From Onthophagus taurus (taxonomy: Eukaryota > Arthropoda > Insecta > Coleoptera > Scarabaeidae): a DNA stretch of 64,000 bases. Both the position numbers and the translations under genes were made by a program. Under the pieces are notes generated by a model. That model saw nothing but the letters and a program-made list of their open reading frames with translations. It made no database searches and was not told where the DNA came from. Positions 14,701 to 29,769 of the stretch are shown piece by piece. The stretch lies in the NCBI RefSeq assembly GCF_036711975.1, contig NC_091966.1, positions 22,079,501-22,143,500 on the forward strand, given 5' to 3'. How positions within the stretch are numbered: position 1 is the first letter of the stretch; each line of letters starts with the position of its first letter.

Positions 14701-16560
14701 CTGTCGACCATATATGTGATGTTCAGGCGCCAAATGACATGTTGGAGATAAAAAACAAAATGTGCCCAAAACGTGATATTATGACGTTATACGCCGTTCT
14801 GAGCCATGTTTGAACTTTCTATCACTTTTGGTTCCGATAATTCTGTTGACCATATTTGTGATATCCAGGCGCCAAATGTCATCTTGGAGCATGTTGGAGA
14901 TAAAAAACAAAATGTGCCCAAAACGTGATATTGTGACGTTATACGCCGTTCTGAGCCATGTTTGAACTTTCTATCACTTTTGGTTCCGATAATTCTCTTG
15001 ACCATGTTTGTGATATTCAGGCGCCAAATGACATGTTGGAGCATGTTGGAGATAAAAAACAAAATATGCCCAAAACGTGATATTATGACGTTATACGCCG
15101 TTGTGAGCCATGTTTGAACTTTCTATCACTTTTGGTTCCGATAATTCTGTCGACCATATATGTGATGTTCAGGCGCCAAATGACATGTTGGAGCATGTTG
15201 GAGATAAAAAACAAAATGTGCCCAAAACGTAATATTATGACGTTATACGCCGTTCTGAGCCATGTTTGAACTTTCTATCACTTTTGGTTCCGATAATTCT
15301 GTCGACCATATATGTGATGTTCAGGCGCCAAATGTAACATTGGAGCATGTTGGAGAAAAAAAACAAAATGTGCCCAAAACGTGATATTATGACGTTATAC
15401 GCCGTTCTGAGTCATGTTTGAACTTTCTATCACTTTTGGTTCCGATAATTCTGTTAACCATATTTGTGATATTCAGGCGCCAAATGACATCTTGGAGCAT
15501 GTTGGAGAAAAAAAAACAAAATGTGCCCAAAACGTGATATTATGACGTTATACGCCGTTCTGAGCCATGTTTGAACTTTCTATCACTTTTGGTTCCGATA
15601 ATTCTGTTGACCATATTTGTGATATTCAGGCGCCAAATGACATCTTGGAGCATGTTGGAGATAAAAAACAAAATGTGCCCAAAACGTGATATTATGACGT
15701 TATACGCCGTTCTGAGCCATGTTTGAACTTTCTATCACTTTTGGTTCCTATAATTCTGTCGACCATATATGTGATGTTCAGGCGCCAAATGACATGTTGG
15801 AGATAAAAAACAAAATGTGCCCAAAACGTGATATTATGACGTTATACGCCGTTCTGAGCCATGTTTGAACTTTCTATCACTTTTGGTTCCGATAATTCTG
15901 TCGACCATATATGTGATGTTCAGGCGCCAAATGACATGTTGGAGATAAAAAACAAAATGTGCCCAAAACGTGATATTATGACGTTATACGCCGTTCTGAG
16001 CCATGTTTGAACTTTCTATCACTTTTGGTTCCGATAATTCTGTTGACCATATTTGTGATATCCAGGCGCCAAATGTCATCTTGGAGCATGTTGGAGATAA
16101 AAAACAAAATGTGCCCAAAACGTGATATTGTGACGTTATACGCCGTTCTGAGCCATGTTTGAACTTTCTATCACTTTTGGTTCCGATAATTCTCTTGACC
16201 ATGTTTGTGATATTCAGGCGCCAAATGACATGTTGGAGCATGTTGGAGATAAAAAACAAAATATGCCCAAAACGTGATATTATGACGTTATACGCCGTTG
16301 TGAGCCATGTTTGAACTTTCTATCACTTTTGGTTCCGATAATTCTGTCGACCATATATGTGATGTTCAGGCGCCAAATGACATGTTGGAGCATGTTGGAG
16401 ATAAAAAACAAAATGTGCCCAAAACGTAATATTATGACGTTATACGCCGTTCTGAGCCATGTTTGAACTTTCTATCACTTTTGGTTCCGATAATTCTGTC
16501 GACCATATATGTGATGTTCAGGCGCCAAATGTAACATTGGAGCATGTTGGAGAAAAAAAA
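11786..16560 (+). repeat. 3.0 kb higher-order repeat within the satellite
   Basis: Nearly identical 276 bp two-monomer blocks start at 11786, 12982, 14787 and 15984. The spacings are 1196, 1805 and 1197 bp, so the pair at 11786/12982 is repeated at 14787/15984 after 3001-3002 bp (about 20 monomers). Shared private variants (ATATTGTGACG, CTCTTGACCATGTTTG, CGTTGTGAGCC) show block duplication rather than independent mutation. Confidence 0.85.
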
Positions 16561-19500
16561 CAAAATGTGCCCAAAACGTGATATTATGACGTTATACGCC
16601 GTTCTGAGTCATGTTTGAACTTTCTATCACTTTTGGTTCCGATAATTCTGTTAACCATATTTGTGATATTCAGGCGCCAAATGACATCTTGGAGCATGTT
16701 GGAGAAAAAAAAACAAAATGTGCCCAAAACGTGATATTATGACGTTATACGCCGTTCTGAGCCATGTTTGAACTTTCTATCACTTTTGGTTCCGATAATT
16801 CTGTTGACCATATTTGTGATATTCAGGCGCCAAATGACATCTTGGAGCATGTTGGAGATAAAAAACAAAATGTGCCCAAAACGTGATATTATGACGTTAT
16901 ACGCCGTTCTGAGCCATGTTTGAACTTTCTATCACTTTTGGTTCCGATAATTCTGTCGACCATATATGTGATATTCAGGGGCCAAATGTCATCTGGGAGC
17001 ATGTTGGAGATAAAAAACAAAATGTGCCCAAAACGTAATATTATGACGTTATACGCCGTTCTAAGCCATGTTTGAACTTTCTATCACTTTTGGTTCCGAT
17101 AATTCTGTTGACCATATTTGTGATATTCAGGGGCCAAACGTCATCTTGGAGCATGTTGGAGATAAAAAACAAAATGTGCCCAAAACGTGATATTATGACG
17201 TTATACGCCGTTCTGAGCCATGTTTGAACTTTCTATCACTTTTGGTTCCGATAATTCTGTCGACCATATATGTGATGTTCAGGCGCCAAATGACATGTTG
17301 GAGCATGTTGGAAATAAAAAACAAAATGTGCCCAGAACGTGATATTATGACGTTATACGCCGTTCTGAGCCATGTTTGAACTTTCTATCACTTTTGGTTC
17401 CGATAATGCTGTTGACCATATTTGTGATATTCAGGCGCCAAATGTCATCTTGGAGCATGTTGGAGATAAAAAACAAAATGTGCCCAAAACGTAATGTTAT
17501 GACGTTATACGCCGTTCTGAGTCTTGTTTGAACTTTCTATCACTTTTGGTTCCGATAATTCTCTTGACCATATTTGTGATATTCAGGCGCCAAATGACAT
17601 GTTGGAGCATGTTGGAGATACAAAACAAAATGTACCCAAAACGTGATATTATGACGTTATACGCCGTTCTGAGCCATGTTTGAACTTTCTATCACTTTTG
17701 TTTCCGATAATTCTCTTGACCATATTTGTGATATTCAGGGGCATATGTCAACTTGGGCATGTTGGAGATACAAAACAAAATGTGCCCAAAACGTGATATT
17801 ATGACGTTATACGCCGGTCTGAGCCATGTTTGAACTTTCTATCACTTTTGGTTCCGATAATTCTGTCGACCATATATGTGATGTTCAGGCGCTAAATGTA
17901 ACATTGGAGCATGTTAGAGATAAAAAACAAAATGTGCCCAAAACGTGATATTATGACGTTATACGCCGTTCTGAGCCATGTTTGAACTGTCTATCACTTT
18001 TGGTTCCGAAAATTCTGTTGACCATATTTGTGATATTCAGGCGCCAAATGTCATCTTGGAGCATGTTGGAGATAAAAAACAAAATGTGCCCAAAACGTGA
18101 TATTATGACGTTATACGCCGTTCTGAGCCATGTTTGAACTTTCTATCACTTTTGGTTCCGATAATTCTGTTGATCAGATTTGTGATATTCAGGGGCCAAA
18201 CGTCATCTTGGAGCATGTTGGAGATAAAAAACAAAATGTGCCCACAACGTGATATTATGACGTTATACGCCGTTCTGAGCCATGTTTGAACTTTCTATCA
18301 CTTTTGGTTCCGATAATTCTGTCGACCATATATGTGATGTTCAGGCGCTAAATGTAACATTGGAGCATGTTAGAGATAAAAAACAAAATGTGCCCAAAAC
18401 GTGATATTATGACGTTATACGCCGTTCTGAGCCATGTTTGAACTTTCTATCACTTTTGTTTCCGATAATTCTCTTGACCATATTTGTGATATTCAGGGGC
18501 CATATGTCAACTTGGGCATGTTGGAGATATAAAACAAAATGTGCCCAAAACGTGATATTATGACGTTATACGCCGGTCTGAGCCATGTTTGAACTTTCTA
18601 TCACTTTTGGTTCCGATAATTCTGTTGACCATATTTGTGATATTCAGGCGCCAAATATCTTGGAGCATGTTGGAGATAAAAAACAAAATGTGCCCAAAAC
18701 GTAATATTATGACGTTATACGCCGTTCTGAGCCATGTTTGAACTTTCTATCACTTTTGGTTCCGAAAATTCTGTTGACCATATTTGTGATATTCAGGCGC
18801 CAAATGTCATCTTGGAGCATGTTGGAGATAAAAAACAAAATGTGCCCAAAACGTGATATTATGACGTTATGCGCCGTTCTGAGCCATGTTTGAACTTTCT
18901 ATCACTTTTGGTTCCGATAATTCTGTTGATCAGATTTGTGATATTCAGGGGCCAAACGTCATCTTGGAGCATGTTGGAGATAAAAAACAAAATGTGCCCA
19001 AAACGTGATATTATGACGTTATACGCCGGTCTGAGCCATGTTTGAACTTTCTATCACTTTTGGTTCCGATAATTCTGTTGACCATATTTGTGATATTCAG
19101 GCGCCAAATATCTTGGAGCATGTTGGAGATAAAAAACAAAATATGCCCAAAACGTGATATTATGACGTTATACGCCGTTGTGAGCCATGTTTGAACTTTC
19201 TATCACTTTTGGTTCCGATAATTCTGTCGGCCATATATGAGATATTCAGGGGCCAAATGTCATCTTGGAGCATGTTGGAGATAAAAAACAAAATGTGCCC
19301 GAAACGTGATATTATGACGTTATACGCCGTCCTGAGCCATGTTTGAACTTTCTATCACTTTTGGTTCCGATAATTCTGTCGACCATATATGTGATGTTCA
19401 GGCGCCAAATGACATGTTGGAGCATGTTGGAGATACAAAACAAAATGTACCCAAAACGTGATATTATGACGTTATACGCCGTTCTGAGCCATGTTTGAAC

Positions 19501-22500
19501 TTTCTATCACTTTTGTTTCCGATAATTCTCTTGACCATATTTGTGATATTCAGGGGCATATGTCAACTTGGGCATGTTGGAGATACAAAACAAAATGTGC
19601 CCAAAACGTGATATTATGACGTTATACGCCGGTCTGTGCCATGTTTGAACTTTCTATCACTTTTGGTTCCGATAATTCTGTTGACCATATTTGTGATATT
19701 CAGGCGCCAAATATCATCTTGGAGCATGTTGGAGATAAAAAACAAAATGTGCCCAAAACGTGATATTATGACGTTATACGCCGTTCTGAGCCATGTTTGA
19801 ACTGTCTATCACTTTTGGTTCCGAAAATTCTGTTGACCATATTTGTGATATTCAGGCGCCAAATGTCATCTTGGAGCATGTTGGAGATAAAAAACAAAAT
19901 GTGCCCAAAACGTGATATTATGACGTTATACGCCGTTCTGAGCCATGTTTGAACTTTCTATCACTTTTGGTTCCGATAATTCTGTTGATCAGATTTGTGA
20001 TATTCAGGGGCCAAACGTCATCTTGGAGCATGTTGGAGATAAAAAACAAAATGTGCCCAAAACGTGATATTATGACGTTATACGCCGTTCTGAGCCATGT
20101 TTGAACTTTCTATCACTTTTGGTTCCGATAATTCTGTTGACCATATTTGTGATATTCAGGCGCCAAATGACATCTTGGAGCATGTTGGAGATAAAAAACA
20201 AAATGTGCCCAAAACGTGATATTATGACGTTATACGCCGTTCTGAGCCATGTTTGAACTTTCTATCACTTTTGTTTCCGATAATTCTGTCGACCATATAT
20301 GTGATATTCAGGGGCCAAATGTCATCTGGGAGCATGTTGGAGATAAAAAACAAAATGTGCCCAAAACGTGATATTATGGCGTTATACGCCGTTCTGAGCC
20401 ATGTTTGAACTTTCTATCACTTTTGGTTCCGATAATTCTGTTGACCATATTTGTGATATTCAGGCGCCAAATGACATCTTGGAGCATGTTGGAGATAAAA
20501 AACAAAATGTGCCCAAAACGTGATATTATGACGTTATACGCCGTTCTGAGCCATGTTTGAACTTTCTATCACTTTTGGTTCCGATAATTCTGTTGACCAT
20601 ATTTGTGATATTCAGGCGCCAAATGACATCTTGGAGCATGTTGGAGATAAAAAACAAAATGTGCCCAAAACGTGATATTATGACGTTATACGCCGTTCTG
20701 AGCCATGTTTGAACTTTCTATCACTTTTGGTTCCGATAATTCTGTCGACCATATATGTGATATTCAGGGGCCAAATGTCATCTGGGAGCATGTTGGAGAT
20801 AAAAAACAAAATGTGCCCAAAACGTAATATTATGACGTTATACGCCGTTCTGAGCCATGTTTGAACTTTCTATCACTTTTGGTTCCGATAATGCTGTTGA
20901 CCATATTTGTGATATTCAGGCGCCAAATGTCATCTTGGAGCATGTTGGAGATAAAAAACAAAATGTGCCCAAAACGTAATGTTATGACGTTATACGCCGT
21001 TCTGAGTCTTGTTTGAACTTTCTATCACTTTTGGTTCCGATAATTCTCTTGACCATATTTGTGATATTCAGGCGCCAAATGACATGTTGGAGCATGTTGG
21101 AGATAAAAAACAAAATATGCCCAAAACGTGATATTATGACGTTATACGCCGTTGTGAGCCATGTTTGAACTTTCTATCACTTTTGGTTCCGATAATTCTG
21201 TCGGCCATATATGAGATATTCAGGGGCTAAATGTCATCTTGGAGCATGTTGGAGATAAAAAACAAAATGTGCCCGAAACGTGATATTATGACGTTATACG
21301 CCGTCCTGAGCCATGTTTGAACTTTCTATCACTTTTGGTTCCGATAATTCTGTTGACCATATTTGTGATATTCAGGCGTCAAATGACATCTTGGAGCATG
21401 TTGGAGATAAAAAACAAAATGTGCCCAAAACGTGATATTATGACGTTATACGCCGTTCTGAGCCATGTTTGAACTTTCTATCACTTTTGGTTCCGATAAT
21501 TCTGTCGACCATATATGAGATATTCAGGGGCCAAATGTCATCTTGGAGTATGTTGGAGATAAAAAACAAAATGTGCCCGAAACGTGATATTATGACGTTA
21601 TACGCCGTCCTGAGCCATGTTTGAACTTTCTATCACTTTTGGTTCCGATAATTCTGTCGACCATATATGTGATGTTCAGGCGCCAAATGACATGTTGGAG
21701 CATGTTGGAGATACAAAACAAAATGTACCCAAAACGTGATATTATGACGTTATACGCCGTTCTGAGCCATGTTTGAACTTTCTATCACTTTTGTTTCCGA
21801 TAATTCTCTTGACCATATTTGTGATATTCAGGGGCATATGTCAACTTGGGCATGTTGGAGATACAAAACAAAATGTGCCCAAAACGTGATATTATGACGT
21901 TATACGCCGGTCTGAGCCATGTTTGAACTTTCTATCACTTTTGGTTCCGATAATTCTGTCGACCATATATGTGATGTTCAGGCGCTAAATGTAACATTGG
22001 AGCATGTTAGAGATAAAAAACAAAATGTGCCCAAAACGTGATATTATGACGTTATACGCCGTTCTGAGCCATGTTTGAACTGTCTATCACTTTTGGTTCC
22101 GAAAATTCTGTTGACCATATTTGTGATATTCAGGCGCCAAATGTCATCTTGGAGCATGTTGGAGATAAAAAACAAAATGTGCCCAAAACGTGATATTATG
22201 ACGTTATACGCCGTTCTGAGCCATGTTTGAACTTTCTATCACTTTTGGTTCCGATAATTCTGTTGATCAGATTTGTGATATTCAGGGGCCAAACGTCATC
22301 TTGGAGCATGTTGGAGATAAAAAACAAAATGTGCCCACAACGTGATATTATGACGTTATACGCCGTTCTGAGCCATGTTTGAACTTTCTATCACTTTTGG
22401 TTCCGATAATTCTGTCGACCATATATGTGATGTTCAGGCGCTAAATGTAACATTGGAGCATGTTAGAGATAAAAAACAAAATGTGCCCAAAACGTGATAT

Positions 22501-25500
22501 TATGACGTTATACGCCGTTCTGAGCCATGTTTGAACTTTCTATCACTTTTGTTTCCGATAATTCTCTTGACCATATTTGTGATATTCAGGGGCCATATGT
22601 CAACTTGGGCATGTTGGAGATACAAAACAAAATGTGCCCAAAACGTGATATTATGACGTTATACGCCGGTCTGAGCCATGTTTGAACTTTCTATCACTTT
22701 TGGTTCCGATAATTCTGTTGACCATATTTGTGATATTCAGGCGCCAAATATCTTGGAGCATGTTGGAGATAAAAAACAAAATGTGCCCAAAACGTGATAT
22801 TATGACGTTATGCGCCGTTCTGAGCCATGTTTGAACTTTCTATCACTTTTGGTTCCGATAATTCTGTTGATCAGATTTGTGATATTCAGGGGCCAAACGT
22901 CATCTTGGAGCATGTTGGAGATAAAAAACAAAATGTGCCCAAAACGTGATATTATGACGTTATACGCCGGTCTGACCCATGTTTGAACTTTCTATCACTT
23001 TTGGTTCCGATAATTCTGTTGACCATATTTGTGATATTCAGGCGCCAAATATCTTGGAGCATGTTGGAGATAAAAAACAAAATATGCCCAAAACGTGATA
23101 TTATGACGTTATACGCCGTTGTGAGCCATGTTTGAACTTTCTATCACTTTTGGTTCCGATAATTCTGTCGGCCATATATGAGATATTCAGGGGCCAAATG
23201 TCATCTTGGAGCATGTTGGAGATAAAAAACAAAATGTGCCCGAAACGTGATATTATGACGTTATACGCCGTCCTGAGCCATGTTTGAACTTTCTATCACT
23301 TTTGGTTCCGATAATTCTGTCGACCATATATGTGATGTTCAGGCGCCAAATGACATGTTGGAGCATGTTGGAGATACAAAACAAAATGTACCCAAAACGT
23401 GATATTATGACGTTATACGCCGTTCTGAGCCATGTTTGAACTTTCTATCACTTTTGTTTCCGATAATTCTCTTGACCATATTTGTGATATTCAGGGGCAT
23501 ATGTCAACTTGGGCATGTTGGAGATACAAAACAAAATGTGCCCAAAACGTGATATTATGACGTTATACGCCGGTCTGTGCCATGTTTGAACTTTCTATCA
23601 CTTTTGGTTCCGATAATTCTGTTGACCATATTTGTGATATTCAGGCGCCAAATATCATCTTGGAGCATGTTGGAGATAAAAAACAAAATGTGCCCAAAAC
23701 GTGATATTATGACGTTATACGCCGTTCTGAGCCATGTTTGAACTGTCTATCACTTTTGGTTCCGAAAATTCTGTTGACCATATTTGTGATATTCAGGCGC
23801 CAAATGTCATCTTGGAGCATGTTGGAGATAAAAAACAAAATGTGCCCAAAACGTGATATTATGACGTTATACGCCGTTCTGAGCCATGTTTGAACTTTCT
23901 ATCACTTTTGGTTCCGATAATTCTGTTGATCAGATTTGTGATATTCAGGGGCCAAACGTCATCTTGGAGCATGTTGGAGATAAAAAACAAAATGTGCCCA
24001 AAACGTGATATTATGACGTTATACGCCGTTCTGAGCCATGTTTGAACTTTCTATCACTTTTGGTTCCGATAATTCTGTTGACCATATTTGTGATATTCAG
24101 GCGCCAAATGACATCTTGGAGCATGTTGGAGATAAAAAACAAAATGTGCCCAAAACGTGATATTATGACGTTATACGCCGTTCTGAGCCATGTTTGAACT
24201 TTCTATCACTTTTGTTTCCGATAATTCTGTCGACCATATATGTGATATTCAGGGGCCAAATGTCATCTGGGAGCATGTTGGAGATAAAAAACAAAATGTG
24301 CCCAAAACGTGATATTATGGCGTTATACGCCGTTCTGAGCCATGTTTGAACTTTCTATCACTTTTGGTTCCGATAATTCTGTTGACCATATTTGTGATAT
24401 TCAGGCGCCAAATGACATCTTGGAGCATGTTGGAGATAAAAAACAAAATGTGCCCAAAACGTGATATTATGACGTTATACGCCGTTCTGAGCCATGTTTG
24501 AACTTTCTATCACTTTTGGTTCCGATAATTCTGTCGACCATATATGAGATATTCAGGGGCCAAATGTCATCTTGGAGTATGTTGGAGATAAAAAACAAAA
24601 TGTGCCCGAAACGTGATATTATGACGTTATACGCCGTCCTGAGCCATGTTTGAACTTTCTATCACTTTTGGTTCCGATAATTCTGTTGACCATATTTGTG
24701 ATATTCAGGCGCCAAATGACATCTTGGAGCATGTTGGAGATAAAAAACAAAATGTGCCCAAAACGTGATATTATGACGTTATACGCCGTTCTGAGCCATG
24801 TTTGAACTTTCTATCACTTTTGGTTCCGATAATTCTGTCGACCATATATGTGATGTTCAGGCGCCAAATGACATGTTGGAGCATGTTGGAGATACAAAAC
24901 AAAATGTACCCAAAACGTGATATTATGACGTTATACGCCGTTCTGAGCCATGTTTGAACTTTCTATCACTTTTGGTTCCGATAATTTTGTCGACCATATA
25001 TGTGATGTTCAGGCGCTAAATGTAACATTGGAGCATGTTAGAGATAAAAAACAAAATGTGCCCAAAACGTGATATTATGACGTTATACGCCGGTCTGAGC
25101 CATGTTTGAACTTTCTATCACTTTTGGTTCCGATAATTCTGTTGACCATATTTGTGATATTCAGGCGCCAAATATCATCTTGGAGCATGTTGGAGATAAA
25201 AAACAAAATGTGCCCAAAACGTGATATTATGACGTTATACGCCGTTCTGAGCCATGTTTGAACTTTCTATCACTTTTGGTTCCGAAAATTCTGTTGACCA
25301 TATTTCTGATATTCAGGCGCCAAATGTCATCTTGGAGCATGTTGGAGATAAAAAACAAAATGTGCCCAAAACGTAATATTATGACGTTATACGCCGTTCT
25401 GAGCCATGTTTGAACTTTCTATCACTTTTGGTTCCGAAAATTCTGTTGACCATATTTGTGATATTCAGGCGCCAAATGTCATCTTGGAGCATGTTGGAGA

Positions 25501-28500
25501 TAAAAAACAAAATGTGCCCAAAACGTGATATTATGACGTTATGCGCCGTTCTGAGCCATGTTTGAACTTTCTATCACTTTTGGTTCCGATAATTCTGTTG
25601 ATCAGATTTGTGATATTCAGGGGCCAAACGTCATCTTGGAGCATGTTGGAGATAAAAAACAAAATGTGCCCAAAACGTGATATTATGACTTTATACGCCG
25701 TTCTGAGCCATGTTTGAACTTTCTATCACTTTTGGTTCCGATAATTCTGTTGATCAGATTTGTGATATTCAGGGGCCAAACGTCATCTTGGAGCATGTTG
25801 GAGATAAAAAACAAAATGTGCCCAAAACGTGATATTATGACTTTATACGCCGTTCTGAGCCATGTTTGAACTTTCTATCACTTTTGGTTCCGATAATTCT
25901 GTTGACCATATTTGTGATATTCAGGCGCCAAATGACATCTTGGAGCATGTTGGAGATAAAAAACAAAATGTGCCCAAAACGTGATATTATGACTTTATAC
26001 GCCGTTCTGAGCCATGTTTGAACTTTCTATCACTTTTGGTTCCGATAATTCTGTTGACCATATTTGTGATATTCAGGCGCCAAATGACATCTTGGAGCAT
26101 GTTGGAGATAAAAAACAAAATGTGCCCAAAACGTGATATTATGACGTTATACGCCGTTCTGAGCCATGTTTGAACTTTCTATCACTTTTGGTTCCGATAA
26201 TTCTGTCGACCATATATGTGATATTCAGGGGCCAAATGTCATCTGGGAGCATGTTGGAGATAAAAAACAAAATGTGCCCAAAACGTGATATTATGGCGTT
26301 ATACGCCGTTCTGAGCCATGTTTGAACTTTCTATCACTTTTGGTTCCGATAATTCTGTTGACCATATTTGTGATATTCAGGCGCCAAATGACATCTTGGA
26401 GCATGTTGGAGAAAAAAAACAAAATGTGCCCAAAACGTGATATTATGACGTTATACGCCGTTCTGAGCCATGTTTGAACTTTCTATCACTTTTGGTTCCG
26501 ATAATTCTGTCGACCATATATGAGATATTCAGGGGCCAAATGTCATCTTGGAGTATGTTGGAGATAAAAAACAAAATGTGCCCGAAACGTGAGATTATGA
26601 CGTTATACGCCGTCCTGAGCCATGTTTGAACTTTCTATCACTTTTGGTTCCGATAATTCTGTTGACCATATTTGTGATATTCAGGCGCCAAATGACATCT
26701 TGGAGCATGTTGGAGATAAAAAACAAAATGTGCCCAAAACGTGATATTATGACGTTATACGCCGTTCTGAGCCATGTTTGAACTTTCTATCACTTTTGGT
26801 TCCGATAATTCTGTCGACCATACATGTGATGTTCAGGCGCTAAATGTAACATTGGAGCATGTTAGAGATAAAAAACAAAATGTGCCCAAAACGTGATATT
26901 ATGACGTTATACGCCGTTCAGAGCCATGTTTGAACTTTCTATCACTTTTGTTTCCGATAATTCTCTTGACCATATTTGTGATATTCAGGGGCCATATGTC
27001 AACTTGGGCATGTTGGAGATACAAAACAAAATGTGCCCAAAACGTGATATTATGACGTCATACGCCGGTCTGAGCCATGTTTGAACTTTCTATCACTTTT
27101 GGTTCCGATAATTCTGTTGGCCATATTTGTGATATTCAGGCGCCAAATATCATCTTGGAGCATGTTGGAGATAAAAAACAAAATGTGCCCAAAACGTAAT
27201 ATTATGACGTTATACGCCGTTCTAAGCCATGTTTGAACTTTCTATCACTTTTGGTTCCGAAAATTCTGTTGACCATATTTGTGATATTCAGGCGCCAAAT
27301 GTCATCTTGGAGCATGTTGGAGATAAAAAACAAAATGTGCCCAAAACGTGATATTATGACGTTATACGCCGTTCTGAGCCATGTTTGAACTTTCTATCAC
27401 TTTTGGTTCCGATAATTCTGTTGATCAGATTTGTGATATTCAGGGGCCAAACGTCATCTTGGAGCATGTTGGAGATAAAAAACAAAATGTGCCCAAAACG
27501 TGATATTATGACGTTATACGCCGTTCTGAGCCATGTTTGAACTTTCTATCACTTTTGGTTCCGATAATTCTGTTGACCATATTTGTGATATTCAGGCGCC
27601 AAATGACATCTTGGAGCATGTTGGAGATAAAATACAAAATGTGCCCAAAACGTGATATTATGACGTTATACGCCGTTCTGAGCCATGTTTGAACTTTCTA
27701 TCACTTTTGTTTCCGATAATTCTGTCGACCATATATGTGATATTCAGGGGCCAAATGTCATCTGGGAGCATGTTGGAGATAAAAAACAAAATGTGCCCAA
27801 AACGTGATATTATGGCGTTATACGCCGTTCTGAGCCATGTTTGAACTTTCTATCACTTTTGGTTCCGATAATTCTGTTGACCATATTTGTGATATTCAGG
27901 CGCCAAATGACATCTTGGAGCATGTTGGAGATAAAAAACAAAATGTGCCCAAAACGTGATATTATGACGTTATACGCCGTTCTGAGCCATGTTTGAACTT
28001 TCTATCACTTTTGGTTCCGATAATTCTGTTGACCATATTTCTGATATTCAGGCGCCAAATGACATCTTGGAGCATGTTGGAGATAAAAAACAAAATGTGC
28101 CCAAAACGTGATATTATGACGTTATACGCCGTTCTGAGCCATGTTTGAACTTTCTATCACTTTTGGTTCCGATAATTCTGTTGACCATATTTCTGATATT
28201 CAGGCGCCAAATGACATCTTGGAGCATGTTGGAGATAAAAAACAAAATGTGCCCAAAACGTGATATTATGACGTTATACGCCGTTCTGAGCCATGTTTGA
28301 ACTTTCTATCACTTTTGGTTCCGATAATTCTGTCGACCATATATGAGATATTCAGGGGCCAAATGTCATCTTGGAATATGTTGGAGATAAAAAACAAAAT
28401 GTGCCCGAAACGTGATATTATGACGTTATACGCCGTCCTGAGCCATGTTTGAACTTTCTATCACTTTTGGTTCCGATAATTCTGTTGACCATATTTGTGA

Positions 28501-29363
28501 TATTCAGGCGCCAAATGACATCTTGGAGCATGTTGGAGATAAAAAACAAAATGTGCCCAAAACGTGATATTATGACGTTATACGCCGTTCTGAGCCATGT
28601 TTGAACTTTCTATCACTTTTGGTTCCGATAATTCTGTCGACCATATATGTGATGTTCATGCGCCAAATGACATGTTGGAGCATGTTGGAGATACAAAACA
28701 AAATGTACCCAAAACGTGATATTATGACGTTATACGCCGTTCTGAGCCATGTTTGAACTTTCTATCACTTTTGGTTCCGATAATTTTGTCGACCATATAT
28801 GTGATGTTCAGGCGCTAAATGTAACATTGGAGCATGTTAGAGATAAAAAACAAAATGTGCCCAAAACGTGATATTATGACGTTATACGCCGGTCTGAGCC
28901 ATGTTTGAACTTTCTATCACTTTTGGTTCCGATAATTCTGTTGACCATATTTGTGATATTCAGGCGCCAAATGTCATCTTGGAGCATGTTGGAGATAAAA
29001 AACAAAATGTGCCCAAAACGTGATATTATGACGTTATGCGCCGTTCTGAGCCATGTTTGAACTTTCTATCACTTTTGGTTCCGATAATTCTGTTGATCAG
29101 ATTTGTGATATTCAGGGGCCAAACGTCATCTTGGAGCATGTTGGAGATAAAAAACAAAATGTGCCCAAAACGTGATATTATGACTTTATACGCCGTTCTG
29201 AGCCATGTTTGAACTTTCTATCACTTTTGGTTCCGATAATTCTGTGGACCATATTTGTGATATTCAGGCGCCAAATGACATCTTGGAGCATGTTGGAGAT
29301 AAAAAACAAAATGTGCCCAAAACGTGATATTATGACTTTATACGCCGTTCTGAGCCATGTTTG

Positions 29364-29369
29364 AACTTT
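29364..29369 (+). repeat. Target site duplication, left copy (AACTTT)
   Basis: AACTTT belongs to the satellite monomer and directly precedes the element's first base. The same six bases follow the element at 46868-46873. Polintons typically make 6 bp duplications. Confidence 0.93.
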
Positions 29370-29382
29370 AGTAGTAGATAAA

Positions 29383-29499
29383 AGCCGATTCTAGAACCTC
29401 CTCTCAGAACCTCAGGTCAAGGTCAAGGCCAAGGTCACGTTGAGTGACCATGACCTTGACCTTGCCCTGAGGTTCTAGGAGGAGGTTCCAGAATCGGCT
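29383..29499. repeat. Subterminal hairpin in left TIR
   Basis: AGCCGATTCTAGAACC at the start pairs with GGTTCCAGAATCGGCT at the end. The intervening ~85 bp is also largely self-complementary through AAGGTCA/TGACCTT runs. The box GCCGATTCTRGA therefore occurs twice in opposite orientation near the tip. The equivalent structure in the right TIR is at 46744-46854. Confidence 0.85.
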
Positions 29500-29769
29500 A
29501 TTGCAAAGGGGGTCGTTGACCAGTAACCTAGACCTAAACAATGACCTTTACTTTGAGCTCACCTCAGGTCAAGATCACGTTTAGTGACCATGACCTTGAT
29601 CAGTAACCTTGACCTGAACAATGACCTTTACTTTGACCTCAACGGAGACCTTGAAGTCAACCTTAATTGTGACCATGACATTGACCTTGTACGTGACCTG
29701 AAATGAAGGTTACACGACGTGAGTTCATTGAAAACCCCACTTCGGAGGAGGTATGCTTTAAATAGCAGA

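Larger units (their letters stand above)
1590..29369 (+). repeat. 152 bp tandem satellite array (left block)
   Basis: Head-to-tail array, all in one orientation. The word GAGCCATGTTTGAAC recurs at 1991, 2143 and 2295, giving a 152 bp monomer; about 183 copies fit in 27.8 kb. Monomers are highly similar and fall into recognisable variants: TTGACCATATTTGTGATATTC versus TCGACCATATATGTGATGTTC, a 142 bp form lacking 10 bp (for example near 6446, 9465, 11745), a GAGATAAAAACCAAATG form (5262, 6923, 7530, 8431, 10548), and a CATCATAATTGACG form clustered at about 3170-3780. The first monomer is partial and the array ends in mid-monomer at the Polinton insertion. Short open frames of 60-110 codons inside it are by-products of the repeat and show no protein character. 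Confidence 0.97.

Noticed and set aside
2425..16259. Many 60-91 codon open frames in the satellite, several identical
   Set aside because: They follow the repeat period, share the same frame in each monomer, and lack coding character; they are by-products of a repeat unit, not genes.
27040..27062. Full TGACGTCA (CRE) site in a satellite monomer
   Set aside because: It arises from a single base change in a few monomers (also near 50183 and 52158) sharing one variant; no sign of selection.
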